The translations under genes were made by a program, and so were the position numbers. From an uncultured Oscillospiraceae bacterium (GTDB lineage: Bacteria > Bacillota > Clostridia > Oscillospirales > Acutalibacteraceae), in NCBI GenBank assembly GCA_900544515.1, contig UQVI01000049.1, positions 1 to 11,380 of the forward strand: a stretch of DNA of 11,380 nucleotides, written 5' to 3'. Of the stretch, positions 1 through 7,721 are shown piece by piece. The notes beneath the pieces were generated by a model, which saw only the letters and a list, made by a program, of their open reading frames with translations, had not been told where the DNA came from and made no database searches. Position 1 is the first letter of the stretch, and the number at the start of each line of letters is the position of its first letter.

Positions 1-44
1 CACTCGACTAGTCGTCGGCAGCGTCAGATGTGTATAAGAGACAG
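1..44. other. Nextera/Tn5 library adapter (left)
   Basis: This is not genomic sequence. Bases 12-25 match the Nextera Read 1 sequence and bases 26-44 are the 19-bp Tn5 mosaic end. Bases 3-11 are a further primer or tag segment, also present at the other end. Bases 3-44 form a perfect 42-bp inverted repeat with 11339-11380. The insert starts at base 45, so any reading frame crossing this boundary is chimeric. Confidence 0.97.
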
Positions 45-749
45 GTTATATATTCTTTTATTCTGAAAAAATTCAGGTGAATGTGCATCAAAGCCGATGA
101 TTACGTCATTTCCAATCTGAGAGACAATTTTCCAAAAACGTTTGTCCGGATAATTCCTTTTTTGTGCAAAGCCAAGCAGATTGAATTCAAGAGGATATCC
201 GAGCTTTTTTATCTCCTCGCAGAAATACGTCATTTTTTCAATATAAATTCTGTCAGGACCTGTATAGTTGAATAAATCAGGGTGGGCGATATAAAGAAAT
301 TTGCTTGTACCGAGTCCCTCCAGTGCCTGACTGATATATTTGTCGAACAGTTCTTCACTGTTTGTGGGAAGTCCGCAGTAATGTGCCTCAGGCTCGTATT
401 CATTATCCGTGAAATGCTGACCGAGTATAAGATATTCATATCCGCATTGCTCCAGAAACTGAAGTGTTTTATCAAACAGCTTTGGGAAATATTCAAACTC
501 ATATCCTATATAAATTTTTATTTTATCTTTATATTCTTCACGGAGAAGACGGATAGAGTTTATATAGTCGGAAACGTCCTCAGGGAACATTCTGTATGTT
601 GAATAATAGCTTTTGTCAGGGAACAGCATAGGCGCATGGTCGGAAAATCCCAGCTCCGTTATCCCTGTCTTTATTGCCTTGTTAATATAATCTCTATCTT
701 TTCCGAATGCATGTCTGCACCGTGTGGTATGTGTGTGATAATTGTTCAT
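45..749 (-). CDS. hisJ: Histidinol-phosphatase-like PHP-domain phosphoesterase, 3' end missing
   Basis: The protein belongs to the PHP superfamily of metal-dependent phosphoesterases. The closest resemblance is to the HisJ/HisK-type histidinol-phosphatase, which converts L-histidinol phosphate to L-histidinol in the cytoplasm. The 235 native residues show the expected metal ligands in order: HTH at 5-7, H13, SDH at 36-38, E84 in GYEFEY, QH at 111-112, H156 in AHPD, and D221/H223 in GFDAHS. The start ATG at 747-749 has a GGAG-type ribosome site (complement of 759-763) nine bases upstream. The gene is cut by the adapter: the apparent last six residues (LSLIHI) and the stop are adapter translation. 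B. subtilis HisJ is about 268 residues, so roughly 30 are missing. No other histidine gene is visible, so another PHP phosphoesterase activity remains possible. Confidence 0.82.
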
Positions 750-775
750 ATTTATATTGCTCCGTAGTTTTTATG

Positions 776-804
776 TTTATAGTGTTTGACAAATGCTTTT
801 TCAT
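776..804 (-). promoter_or_regulatory. Candidate promoter for the histidinol-phosphatase-like gene
   Basis: On the minus strand, ATGAAA (complement of 799-804, 4/6 match to the -35 consensus) is followed after 17 bases by TATAAA (complement of 776-781, 5/6 match to -10). This would start transcription near 769, giving a leader of about 20 bases. It overlaps the plus-strand promoter. It is supported only by consensus match and position. Confidence 0.35.
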
Positions 805-814
805 ATTCTAATAT
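786..814 (+). promoter_or_regulatory. Candidate sigma-A promoter for the metallophosphoesterase gene
   Basis: A perfect -35 box TTGACA (786-791) is followed after 17 bases by TAATAT (809-814, 4/6 match to TATAAT). Transcription would start near 820, about 28 bases before the ATG at 848. An AAGGAGA ribosome site at 837-843 lies inside this leader. Confidence 0.55.
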
Positions 815-847
815 AGATAATAATAACATATTTTTCAAGGAGAAATT

Positions 848-1657
848 ATGAGAATTTTACTTATTGCGGATGTTCACAATGTACCGCATGGCAGCAGGAG
901 AACTTTAAAAACAATCGGAAATGTTATTAAAAAAACAAATTGTGATTTGATTGTATTTTTAGGAGATATTGTTCACGGTCCGTCAACAGATACACATTAT
1001 GAAAAGTATCTCAGACAGGTTTTTGACTTAACAGGCAATACGCCATTTGCAACTGTATTCGGTAACCACGATGATGAGGGAAAAACCACGAAGGACGAAA
1101 TTTTAGCTGTTGCAAAATCATATAAAAACTGTCTCACTAAAGGCCGCGATTATGTTATTGATATGATGGGGGAGAGTTTGCTGTTTATCGACAGTGGTTC
1201 ATATTATAACGGTGAGGGCAGCTATTACGATACAGTAAAGCAGGAGCAGATTGATTTTGTCAAGTCACAGATTGCTGGCAAAAAAGCTATTTTATTTCAA
1301 CATATCATCATGCCGGATATTATGGATTATATTGATCAGCGCAATACAAAGGCTTATGGCTATGTTCGTGACGGTAAAAAATACTATAAGTTCAAGGGTG
1401 GTGTACATTATATCGGAAAGCTTGGTGAATGTCCTTGTCCGCCTGATATTAACACGGGTGAGCTGGAACAGCTTAAAGACAATCTGAAGGCTGCAGTATT
1501 CGGGCATGATCATAAAAATACATTTGAGCTTTATATAGATGGTGTAAAATTTATTCAGTGTGGCGGCAGCGGAAGTAATTCATATGATAAATTCTGGCCT
1601 TCAACCGTGAAGATTCTGGACACAAAAACACTTTGTACACAAATTATAAGGCTGTAA
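848..1657 (+). CDS. Cytoplasmic metallophosphoesterase (calcineurin-like)
   Basis: The 269-residue protein is a calcineurin-type dimetal phosphoesterase. All signature motifs are present: DVH at 8-10, GD at 39-40, GNHD at 72-75, H152 in QHIIMP, and GHDH at 219-222. These should ligate two metal ions for phosphoester hydrolysis. The segment around residues 185-212, with GECPCPPDINTG, resembles the DCR2/purple-acid-phosphatase-29-like branch rather than nucleases such as SbcD; this subfamily call is from memory of the pattern. There is no signal peptide or membrane segment, so it should be cytoplasmic. The substrate cannot be inferred. The start is supported by AAGGAGA at 837-843, followed by a four-base spacer. 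It is divergent from the histidinol-phosphatase-like gene and convergent with the hydrogenase operon, and appears monocistronic between its own promoter and terminator. Confidence 0.9.
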   Translation: MRILLIADVHNVPHGSRRTLKTIGNVIKKTNCDLIVFLGDIVHGPSTDTHYEKYLRQVFDLTGNTPFATVFGNHDDEGKTTKDEILAVAKSYKNCLTKGRDYVIDMMGESLLFIDSGSYYNGEGSYYDTVKQEQIDFVKSQIAGKKAILFQHIIMPDIMDYIDQRNTKAYGYVRDGKKYYKFKGGVHYIGKLGECPCPPDINTGELEQLKDNLKAAVFGHDHKNTFELYIDGVKFIQCGGSGSNSYDKFWPSTVKILDTKTLCTQIIRL

Positions 1658-1662
1658 AAATT

Positions 1663-1708
1663 AAAGCGGACAGTTTTACAATGTTAATGTAAAGCTGTCC
1701 GCTTTTTT
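1663..1708. terminator. Strong intrinsic terminator shared by convergent genes
   Basis: The arm AAAGCGGACAG (1663-1673) pairs perfectly with CTGTCCGCTTT (1695-1705). The stem continues inward with a T-G pair and TTTACA/TGTAAA, leaving a seven-base loop. A run of T follows on the plus strand (1703-1708), terminating the metallophosphoesterase transcript. On the minus strand the stem is followed by TTAATTTTTAC, so the same hairpin probably also ends the ech-hyp transcript, since hypE stops at 1711. Confidence 0.9.
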
Positions 1709-1710
1709 AT

Positions 1711-2691
1711 TCAGCATATTCTCGGTAGTCCCTCGCCGTAAAGAACATTCACCTGTCTTTTACCGCCTATAGGTGTTATCAGGGTTACTCCTGAGCCGTG
1801 CTTGACCTCTCCTATTATCTGTGCATTTTCACCATATCTGCACTGTTTTATAATCCCGACAGCCTGTTCTGCCTGCTCCTTTGGCATTATGGCAACCAGC
1901 TTGCCTTCGTTACCCATATGGAGTATATCCAGTCCGAGTATTTTTGAAAATGCTCTTACCTCATCATCAACAGGAATATCCTTTTCCATAAGCTCGATAT
2001 TGACATTAGATGCTTTTGCAAGCTCGTTTAATACTGTACCGAGACCGCCTCTTGTAACATCACGCATACAGTGCAGCTCAATTCCTGCCTTCAGCATTGC
2101 TCTTACCATTTCACCGAGAGGAGCATTGTCCGACTTTATGTTATTTTCAATATTCATTCGTGCTGAGAGAATCGCCGCGTGATGATCCCCCATATTACCG
2201 CTGACAACGATTGCATCGCCCTCACGCAGATTTGTTGATACAATGTCCGTGCTTTCGTTGACAAAGCCTACACCCGTTGTGTTGATGTATATTCCGCCGT
2301 TTCCCTCAATCACCTTTGTGTCACCGCAGATAACAGTAACACCAGCCTCCTTTGCAGTGTCAGCTATTGATTTTGCAATGTGCTCAAGCGTTTCACTGTC
2401 TGCACCCTCTTCAATAATAAATGCAGATGTGATGTATTTCGGAACTGCACCGCGCATAAGCAGATCATTTACAGTGCCGCAGACGGACAGCCTGCCGATA
2501 TCTCCGCCTTTAAAAATAAGGGGAGTGACAACGAAGGAATCTGTGGTTACGGCAATTTTTGAAGCACCGTCAACAACGGCACTGTCTTCCATCATATTAA
2601 GTATAGGGTTTGAAAAATACCTGGCAAAAACGGAATCAATCAGATCGCTTGTTGACTTTCCTCCGCTGCCGTGTGCAAGTGTGATTTTCAT
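1711..2691 (-). CDS. hypE: Hydrogenase maturation protein HypE
   Basis: HypE dehydrates a thiocarboxamide on its C-terminal cysteine to a thiocyanate using ATP, then donates the cyanide ligand to the HypC-HypD iron centre. The 326-residue protein begins with the family N-terminus LAHGSGGK (5-12). It has the PurM-like ATP-binding segments DSFVVTP (51-57), GDIG...CGTVND (63-76) and GDTKV (123-127), plus GDHHAAILSAR (168-178). It ends exactly with the diagnostic PRIC, whose Cys326 accepts the carbamoyl group. Length is normal for the family. It follows hypD by three bases; an AGAGGT ribosome site (complement of 2698-2703) sits in the last hypD codons. It is the last gene of the operon, directly before the hairpin terminator. 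Confidence 0.97.
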   Translation of the reverse strand: MKITLAHGSGGKSTSDLIDSVFARYFSNPILNMMEDSAVVDGASKIAVTTDSFVVTPLIFKGGDIGRLSVCGTVNDLLMRGAVPKYITSAFIIEEGADSETLEHIAKSIADTAKEAGVTVICGDTKVIEGNGGIYINTTGVGFVNESTDIVSTNLREGDAIVVSGNMGDHHAAILSARMNIENNIKSDNAPLGEMVRAMLKAGIELHCMRDVTRGGLGTVLNELAKASNVNIELMEKDIPVDDEVRAFSKILGLDILHMGNEGKLVAIMPKEQAEQAVGIIKQCRYGENAQIIGEVKHGSGVTLITPIGGKRQVNVLYGEGLPRIC

Positions 2692-2694
2692 ATT

Positions 2695-3735
2695 CTAACC
2701 TCTGTTGTTTATATAGTAGTGAAAGCAGGCGCCTTCGTTTGATACCATACAGGCACCCTGTGGATTTTCAGGTGTGCAGGCCTTTGCAAACAGCGGACAG
2801 TCACAGGGGGATGAAAAGCCTGTGATAACCTCACCGCATCTGCACTTTTTATTTTTTACATTATCGTGAATCAGTTCTCGGCTGCCTGCATCGTAAGCAG
2901 CGTATTCTTTTTTCAGTGCCATACCGGAATTGTTTATTCTGCCAATACCGCGCCATACAGCGTCACAGGGTTCAAAATACTTGTTTACAAGTGCCCTAGC
3001 TTTTTCATTGCCTGTGTCTGTCACGGCTGATTTGTAAAGGTTTAAAACTTTACCCTGACCCTTCAGTTTAACAAGAGCATAAATAGACGCAAGGAGCTCC
3101 TCGCCTTTAAATCCACTGACAATAAAGGGCAGGGAGTATTTTTCAGCAAGGGGGTTGAATTCATTTGCCCCTGTAATAACGCTGACATGACCGGGAGCAA
3201 TGAAGCCGTCAATTTTTCCGCCCATCTGACATAATGTGTCAATGGCAGCAGGCATTGTTTTAAGAGCTGTTAAAAGCCTGATGTTTTTTATATCCTCTTC
3301 AATGATTTTTTCCAGCAGTACCGCATAAATCGGTGTGGTGGTTTCAAAGCCTACAGCTGCAAAAACATATGTGGTATCGGTGTCTTTTTCAGCAAGGTCA
3401 ATAATCTCAAAGGGGGAGTAGACCATACGAATCCGGCCGCCCTTTGACTTCGTTTCCTGCAGGGCAGAGGATGAACCCGGAACTCTTATAAGGTCACCGA
3501 AGGTTACAACGCAGGTATTGTCCTCCAGTGCAAGCGTACAAAGCCTGTCAATGTAATCTGCCACAGTAACACATACAGGGCAGCCCGGACCGCTTATCAG
3601 CTTTATTTTATTGCTGAGAATCGACGGTATACCATTCTCGCTTATTGCTGCGGTATGCGTACCGCAAACCTCCATAAAAGACAGCTCCTCACCGTCGTAA
3701 TTGGAGAGGAATTCTGTTATATCCGTAATGTTCAT
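2695..3735 (-). CDS. hypD: Hydrogenase maturation protein HypD (Fe-S scaffold)
   Basis: HypD works with HypC as the scaffold on which iron receives CO and two cyanide ligands before insertion into the hydrogenase large subunit. The 346-residue protein shows EVCGTHT (22-28, Cys24) and GPGCPVC (49-55, Cys52 and Cys55), the iron and redox motifs of the family. GFETTTP (129-135) and PGHVS (181-185) follow. The C-terminal region is rich in cysteine (C298, C300, C311, C313, C320, C329, C337) and provides the [4Fe-4S] ligands. Its start overlaps the hypC stop by one base (TGATG), with GGGAGA (complement of 3745-3750) as the ribosome site, so translation is probably coupled to hypC. Confidence 0.97.
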   Translation of the reverse strand: MNITDITEFLSNYDGEELSFMEVCGTHTAAISENGIPSILSNKIKLISGPGCPVCVTVADYIDRLCTLALEDNTCVVTFGDLIRVPGSSSALQETKSKGGRIRMVYSPFEIIDLAEKDTDTTYVFAAVGFETTTPIYAVLLEKIIEEDIKNIRLLTALKTMPAAIDTLCQMGGKIDGFIAPGHVSVITGANEFNPLAEKYSLPFIVSGFKGEELLASIYALVKLKGQGKVLNLYKSAVTDTGNEKARALVNKYFEPCDAVWRGIGRINNSGMALKKEYAAYDAGSRELIHDNVKNKKCRCGEVITGFSSPCDCPLFAKACTPENPQGACMVSNEGACFHYYINNRG

Positions 3736-3950
3736 CAGGACAAATCTCCCAGCTCGTTAAAAATATCTATCATATTCTCTGCTTCATCATCGGATATCAC
3801 CTGAATGATGAGACCTGCGTGAACAAGTGCCCAGTCACCGACCTTTACGTCGACTATTCCCTTGTTTGCATTTACTTTATTTCCGTTATAGTCAATAACG
3901 GCTGTATTATCCTTTATTTCAATTACCATTCCGGGTGCTGCAACACACAT
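3735..3950 (-). CDS. hypC: Hydrogenase maturation chaperone HypC
   Basis: HypC is a small chaperone that binds iron together with HypD and delivers the Fe(CN)2CO unit to the precursor of the large subunit. The 71-residue protein has the essential Cys2 in MCVAAPG, and the conserved GDWALVHAG at 38-46. Length fits the HypC/HybG/HupF family (about 70-90 residues). Cys2 fixes the start: removal of Met1 exposes it. GGAGGT (complement of 3957-3962) lies within the last hypF codons, six bases before the ATG. It is two bases downstream of hypF and overlaps hypD by one base. Confidence 0.97.
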   Translation of the reverse strand: MCVAAPGMVIEIKDNTAVIDYNGNKVNANKGIVDVKVGDWALVHAGLIIQVISDDEAENMIDIFNELGDLS

Positions 3951-3952
3951 TG

Positions 3953-6040
3953 TTATACCTCCAAGCCCGATAAATATGCCTGACCGAGTGCAATCCCTCC
4001 GTCGCCGCAGGGCACTCTCTCATTAATATACACTGAAAAGCTTTTTTCTTCAAGTATGGAAATTGTGGAAGCGGTTATGATTCTGTTATTGAATACACCG
4101 CCGCTCAGTGCAATCTGATTAACACCATATTTATTCCTGTATTTTTCTGAAATGTCAGCAATAAGCCTGCATATCATCATATGAAAACCGAGTGCAAGTT
4201 CCTCAGACGTACTTACTTTCATAGCATTTTGAATTTGCGTTAATATATTTTTGGGGTCAAGTGACGGAATCAGCTTAGATTCCTTTTCAGCTCTTTTTGC
4301 GGCGCTTTCCAGTGCACAGGCACATTCACCCTCATAGTTGTTATAATGCTTGATATCAAGCAGAGCACATACTGCGTCAAACAATCTTCCCATACTGGAC
4401 GAAAGCACTGTGTTGATATTGTTTTCAATAGCTGTATCCACAATGGTGTTTCCGCCGAGATAACAGTCAAGTGCAAGATCTGCATTTTTTGATACCTCAT
4501 CGGAGGCAAGCATTTTTGTGTATTTTAAATGTTTAACTCTGTCAATTCTGTTTTCGTCAAAAAGGAATACCTCACTGCCCCATACTGCACCGTCGTCGCC
4601 ATAGCCTGTGCCGTCAAAGGCAAATCCAAGCACCTTGCCGTTTAATTTATGCTCAGCAATTACAGATGCAATGTGTGCCTTGTGGTGCTGGATTTTTAGG
4701 TCACTATTGAACATATTTGATGAATAGTAATTCGGATGCGCATCACATACAATGGGTTCCTGTTCAAAACCGTGAAGCGTTGCAAAGCGTGTTATATTTG
4801 ATTTATAGCAGTCGTATACATCCTTGTTGTCAAGGTCTCCGAAATACTGGCTGAGGAATACATATCTGTCACGGTGAAAGGCGAATACAGCCTTTAAATC
4901 GCCGCCGAGACAAAGCGTATCTGATTTTGCTTTTCTGTTGATTTCAATGGAAAGAGGAACATACCCCCTCGCCCTGCGTATGAACTGTGTTCTGCCTGCC
5001 GTAACGCACACCACACTGTCATCAAGGGGTGTAAGTATTTCACGGTTGTGTGACAGAACGTCTACGCCGAATTTGTTTATTTCGTTATCATCAATGATGA
5101 TAGGCTCGCCGCTGATATTTGCACTTGTCATAACAAGGGGTGAAACCTGATCAAGTATCATAAGCTGAATGGGATTGCAGGGCAAAAATGCACCGATATA
5201 ATCACTTTCACCGCATACAGAGCTGTCAAAATCCTTTATTTTTTCAAGCAGAACAATGGGACGAGCAGGGGACAGGAGCAATTCCTTTTCCTTATCATTT
5301 ACTTTGCAGTATTCACGGATTTCATCTATGGATGAAAACATAACTGCAAATGGCTTTGCCTCACGTCCCTTCAGATTTCTGATATCATTTACACTGTTCA
5401 CACTGTCTGTTCGGCAGGCAAGATGATATCCGCCGATATCCTTGATTGCCAGGATTTTTCCCTGCCTTAAAATTTCGGCAGCATCGTCTATGGATATATT
5501 GGTTTCGGGCCCGCATTGCTTACAGGCGATTGTCTGTGCGTGGCAGCGTCGGTCATACACGGTTGTATATTCTGTCCGACATTCGTCACACATATCAAAA
5601 TCTGACATGGTAATATTCTCCCTGTCATAGGGCAGGGTATTTATAATTGTATATCGTGGTCCGCAGTTCACACAGCTTATAAAAGCGTGACGGAATCTGC
5701 GGTTATTTTCATTTTTAAGCTCCTTTTCACAGTCACTGCAGGTTGCAAGGTCAGGTGTGATAAAGGGTGTTTGTTTATCGTTTGTCGAGTGTACAATTTT
5801 AAAGTCGGTAAAAACCAAATCGTTTATCGTTTTGGTTTCATATTTTTTTATTTCAAACATGGCAATAAGGCGTCGGACAAATTCGTCCAACGCCTGTTCT
5901 TTACCGCTGATAATCAGGCTGACATGACCACCTGAATTTTTAACCTGACCTTTTACATTAAGGTCTGCTGCGATACGCTGGGCAGCAGGTCTGAAGCCGA
6001 TGCCCTGAACAATACCGTGAAAGGTTAATTTTTTTGTCAT
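3953..6040 (-). CDS. hypF: Carbamoyltransferase HypF (hydrogenase maturation)
   Basis: HypF makes carbamoyl-AMP from carbamoyl phosphate and ATP and transfers the carbamoyl group to the C-terminal cysteine of HypE, the first step to the cyanide ligands. All domains are visible. The acylphosphatase domain covers 1-90, with GIVQGIGFRP at 9-18. Two zinc fingers follow, each CxxC-x18-CxxC (C101/C104/C123/C126 and C151/C154/C173/C176). A YrdC/Sua5-like domain spans about 185-370, with KGREAKPFAVM and MTSANISGEP. A Kae1-like domain then carries HHKAH (452-456), FDGTGYGDDG (475-484), SGGVFNN (646-652) and CGDGGIALGQ (678-687). At 695 residues it is slightly shorter than the usual 740-770, but no domain is missing. 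It lies six bases after echF; its AAGGAG (complement of 6050-6055) is in the last echF codons. Confidence 0.97.
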   Translation of the reverse strand: MTKKLTFHGIVQGIGFRPAAQRIAADLNVKGQVKNSGGHVSLIISGKEQALDEFVRRLIAMFEIKKYETKTINDLVFTDFKIVHSTNDKQTPFITPDLATCSDCEKELKNENNRRFRHAFISCVNCGPRYTIINTLPYDRENITMSDFDMCDECRTEYTTVYDRRCHAQTIACKQCGPETNISIDDAAEILRQGKILAIKDIGGYHLACRTDSVNSVNDIRNLKGREAKPFAVMFSSIDEIREYCKVNDKEKELLLSPARPIVLLEKIKDFDSSVCGESDYIGAFLPCNPIQLMILDQVSPLVMTSANISGEPIIIDDNEINKFGVDVLSHNREILTPLDDSVVCVTAGRTQFIRRARGYVPLSIEINRKAKSDTLCLGGDLKAVFAFHRDRYVFLSQYFGDLDNKDVYDCYKSNITRFATLHGFEQEPIVCDAHPNYYSSNMFNSDLKIQHHKAHIASVIAEHKLNGKVLGFAFDGTGYGDDGAVWGSEVFLFDENRIDRVKHLKYTKMLASDEVSKNADLALDCYLGGNTIVDTAIENNINTVLSSSMGRLFDAVCALLDIKHYNNYEGECACALESAAKRAEKESKLIPSLDPKNILTQIQNAMKVSTSEELALGFHMMICRLIADISEKYRNKYGVNQIALSGGVFNNRIITASTISILEEKSFSVYINERVPCGDGGIALGQAYLSGLEV

Positions 6041-6046
6041 TGAGGA

Positions 6047-6628
6047 TTACTCCTTGTGAAGTGTAACAATACCTTTTTCGCCGTCATCATCCGTTGTGCT
6101 GAGTGCCTTAAATTTGAGACAAGCGTCTATACAAGCACCGCACTGTACACATTTATCACGGTCAATTGACCATGTTTTTTCACCTGTTCTGTCAACTGTA
6201 ATACATTCCTGCGGGCATTTTCTTGCACAGAGACCGCAGAGAATACATTTTGACATATCGTTTGTGATTTTACCCGGCTTAGTCTCAGGAATAGGCTGAT
6301 TATATGTATCAACCGTTTTTTCTGTTGACGGAGCAGTATAACCGGGAACCATTGAGAGACATTTTTTAGGGCAGGCATTTACACAGGCAGAGCACTGAAC
6401 ACAGCCCATTCTTTCAATAGACCATGTTTTATTGGTTCTGTCAATCGTGATTGCACCTGACATACATTTACGTGAACAAATACCGCACATAATACAGTCG
6501 TCAATATTGATTTCAATATGACCTCTGCTTCTTTCCGGATATTCTCTCGGAACTTCAGGATAGTTAGCAGTAGCAGGCTTTGAAAATAAGTTCTTCAAAG
6601 CTGTAAAAGAAAAATTCATAATTGCCAT
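6047..6628 (-). CDS. echF: Ech hydrogenase polyferredoxin subunit EchF, duplicated (four 4Fe-4S motifs)
   Basis: This is the Fe-S electron-entry subunit of the Ech hydrogenase, homologous to NuoI, and expected to take electrons from soluble ferredoxin. The N-terminal region (EVPREYPERSRG, 25-36) is NuoI/EchF-like. Four CxxCxxCxxxC motifs follow: C45/48/51/55, C76/79/82/86, C128/131/134/138 and C160/163/166/170, enough for four [4Fe-4S] clusters. Residues 41-92 and 124-175 are tandem copies, each with two motifs separated by a DRT...KTWSI.R segment and offset by about 84 residues. A low-complexity linker (93-120) joins them. Classical EchF has two clusters, so the second half looks like an added ferredoxin domain. 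Motifs 1 and 4 lack the usual proline after the fourth cysteine. The start is set by AGGAGGT at the complement of 6637-6643, eight bases upstream. Confidence 0.93.
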   Translation of the reverse strand: MAIMNFSFTALKNLFSKPATANYPEVPREYPERSRGHIEINIDDCIMCGICSRKCMSGAITIDRTNKTWSIERMGCVQCSACVNACPKKCLSMVPGYTAPSTEKTVDTYNQPIPETKPGKITNDMSKCILCGLCARKCPQECITVDRTGEKTWSIDRDKCVQCGACIDACLKFKALSTTDDDGEKGIVTLHKE

Positions 6629-6636
6629 AGTAAACT

Positions 6637-6643
6637 ACCTCCT
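6637..6643 (-). promoter_or_regulatory. Ribosome binding site of echF overlapping the echE stop
   Basis: A consensus AGGAGGT on the minus strand overlaps the echE TAG (6642-6644) and lies eight bases before the echF ATG. It fixes the echF start at 6628, the only operon junction besides echB-echC that has several untranslated bases (13 between echE and echF). Confidence 0.85.
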
Positions 6644-7721
6644 ATCTTTCTGTACAGCTGATACATGGATCAATTGTAAGTATCTGAAGCGGAACATCTG
6701 CGAGTTCAGAGCCCGGAAGAATATGAATAAGGGATTCAATATTTGTAAATGTAGGTGTACGCACTCTGAATCTTTCAAGGAACTTTGTGCCGTTTGCCTT
6801 TGCGTAGTAAATCGCTTCACCGCGAGGTTGCTCAACTCTTACAAACGCTTCACCATTCGGATTGCCCTTAATCTGATTTGCAATCGGACCGTCAGGGATT
6901 TTATCCACAAGCTGTCTGATGATGTTGAAGGACTGGAAGATTTCACCGATACGAACGGCACATCTTCCGTAGCCGTCACATTCCTCAGCTGTGATAATAT
7001 CAAATTCTACCTTGCCGTATGCTTCATATCCTGTCATACGTGTATCAATTTTAATACCTGCAGCGCGAGCCATAGGACCAACTGCACCGAGACGGATAGC
7101 ATCTTCCTTAGTGAGAATACCTACACCTCTTAAACGTGATTCAACAGTGTAATCATTGAGGAAGGTTTTAACAAGCTTTCTGAGATCCTTTTCCATATCA
7201 TCGAAGATGCTTACAAAGTTTTTGAGCATGGATGAATCCATATCCTTGAGAACGCCGCCAATTTTGTTAACGGAGAAAATAACTCGTCCGCCGGTTGATG
7301 CTTCAAACATATCAAGCACTTTTTCTCTCATTCTCCAGCACTGCATAAAGAGTGCGTCGAAACCGAAGGCATCTGCCAGAAGACCGAGCCAGAGCAAGTG
7401 AGAATGAATACGGCTCATTTCACCCCAGATTGTTCTTAAGAACTGTGCTCTCTCAGGAACTTCAGCATCAAAAATGCTTTCAAGTGCCTCACAGTAGGAC
7501 ATACCGTGCTTGAATGAGCAGATACCGCAGATTCTTTCAATAACATACTGATAGTCGTTGAAGTCTCTTTTTTCTGCAAGGCTTTCAAGACCTCTGTGAA
7601 CAAAGCCGATTGACGGAATTGCTTCCACTACCTTTTCATCCTCAAGTACAAGGTCAAGGTGAATCGGCTCAGGAAGTACGGGATGCTGAGGACCGAAAGG
7701 AACTACTGATCTTTCACCCAT
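6642..7721 (-). CDS. echE: Ech [NiFe] hydrogenase large (catalytic) subunit EchE
   Basis: This is the NuoD-like catalytic subunit carrying the Ni-Fe site that interconverts protons and H2. The N-terminal metal motif is RICGICSFKH (63-72, Cys65 and Cys68) and the C-terminal one is DPCISCTER (351-359, Cys353 and Cys356). These four cysteines should ligate nickel and bridge to iron. GPQHPVLPEP at 10-19 and the IPSIGFVHRGLE region at 36-46 are typical of group 4 hydrogenases and NuoD. The protein stops right after the final motif, with no C-terminal extension to be cleaved during maturation. The start overlaps the echD stop by one base (TAATG), with AGGAGG (complement of 7732-7737) ten bases upstream. 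At 359 residues it is of normal length for Ech. Confidence 0.97.
   Translation of the reverse strand: MGERSVVPFGPQHPVLPEPIHLDLVLEDEKVVEAIPSIGFVHRGLESLAEKRDFNDYQYVIERICGICSFKHGMSYCEALESIFDAEVPERAQFLRTIWGEMSRIHSHLLWLGLLADAFGFDALFMQCWRMREKVLDMFEASTGGRVIFSVNKIGGVLKDMDSSMLKNFVSIFDDMEKDLRKLVKTFLNDYTVESRLRGVGILTKEDAIRLGAVGPMARAAGIKIDTRMTGYEAYGKVEFDIITAEECDGYGRCAVRIGEIFQSFNIIRQLVDKIPDGPIANQIKGNPNGEAFVRVEQPRGEAIYYAKANGTKFLERFRVRTPTFTNIESLIHILPGSELADVPLQILTIDPCISCTER

Noticed and set aside
2243..2698. Plus-strand frame of 151 residues opposite hypE
   Set aside because: It is antisense to a gene with complete HypE motifs, has no ribosome site or recognisable domain, and reads as low-complexity Ser/Pro/Ile composition from the opposite strand.
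3953..6040. HypF as a truncated or broken gene because it is shorter than usual
   Set aside because: Acylphosphatase, both zinc fingers, YrdC-like and Kae1-like domains are all complete with their key motifs, and the end GIALGQAYL is the normal C-terminus.
6723..7133. Plus-strand frame of 136 residues opposite echE
   Set aside because: It is antisense to the catalytic subunit, has no family resemblance, and its cysteine-rich look follows from the opposite-strand codons.
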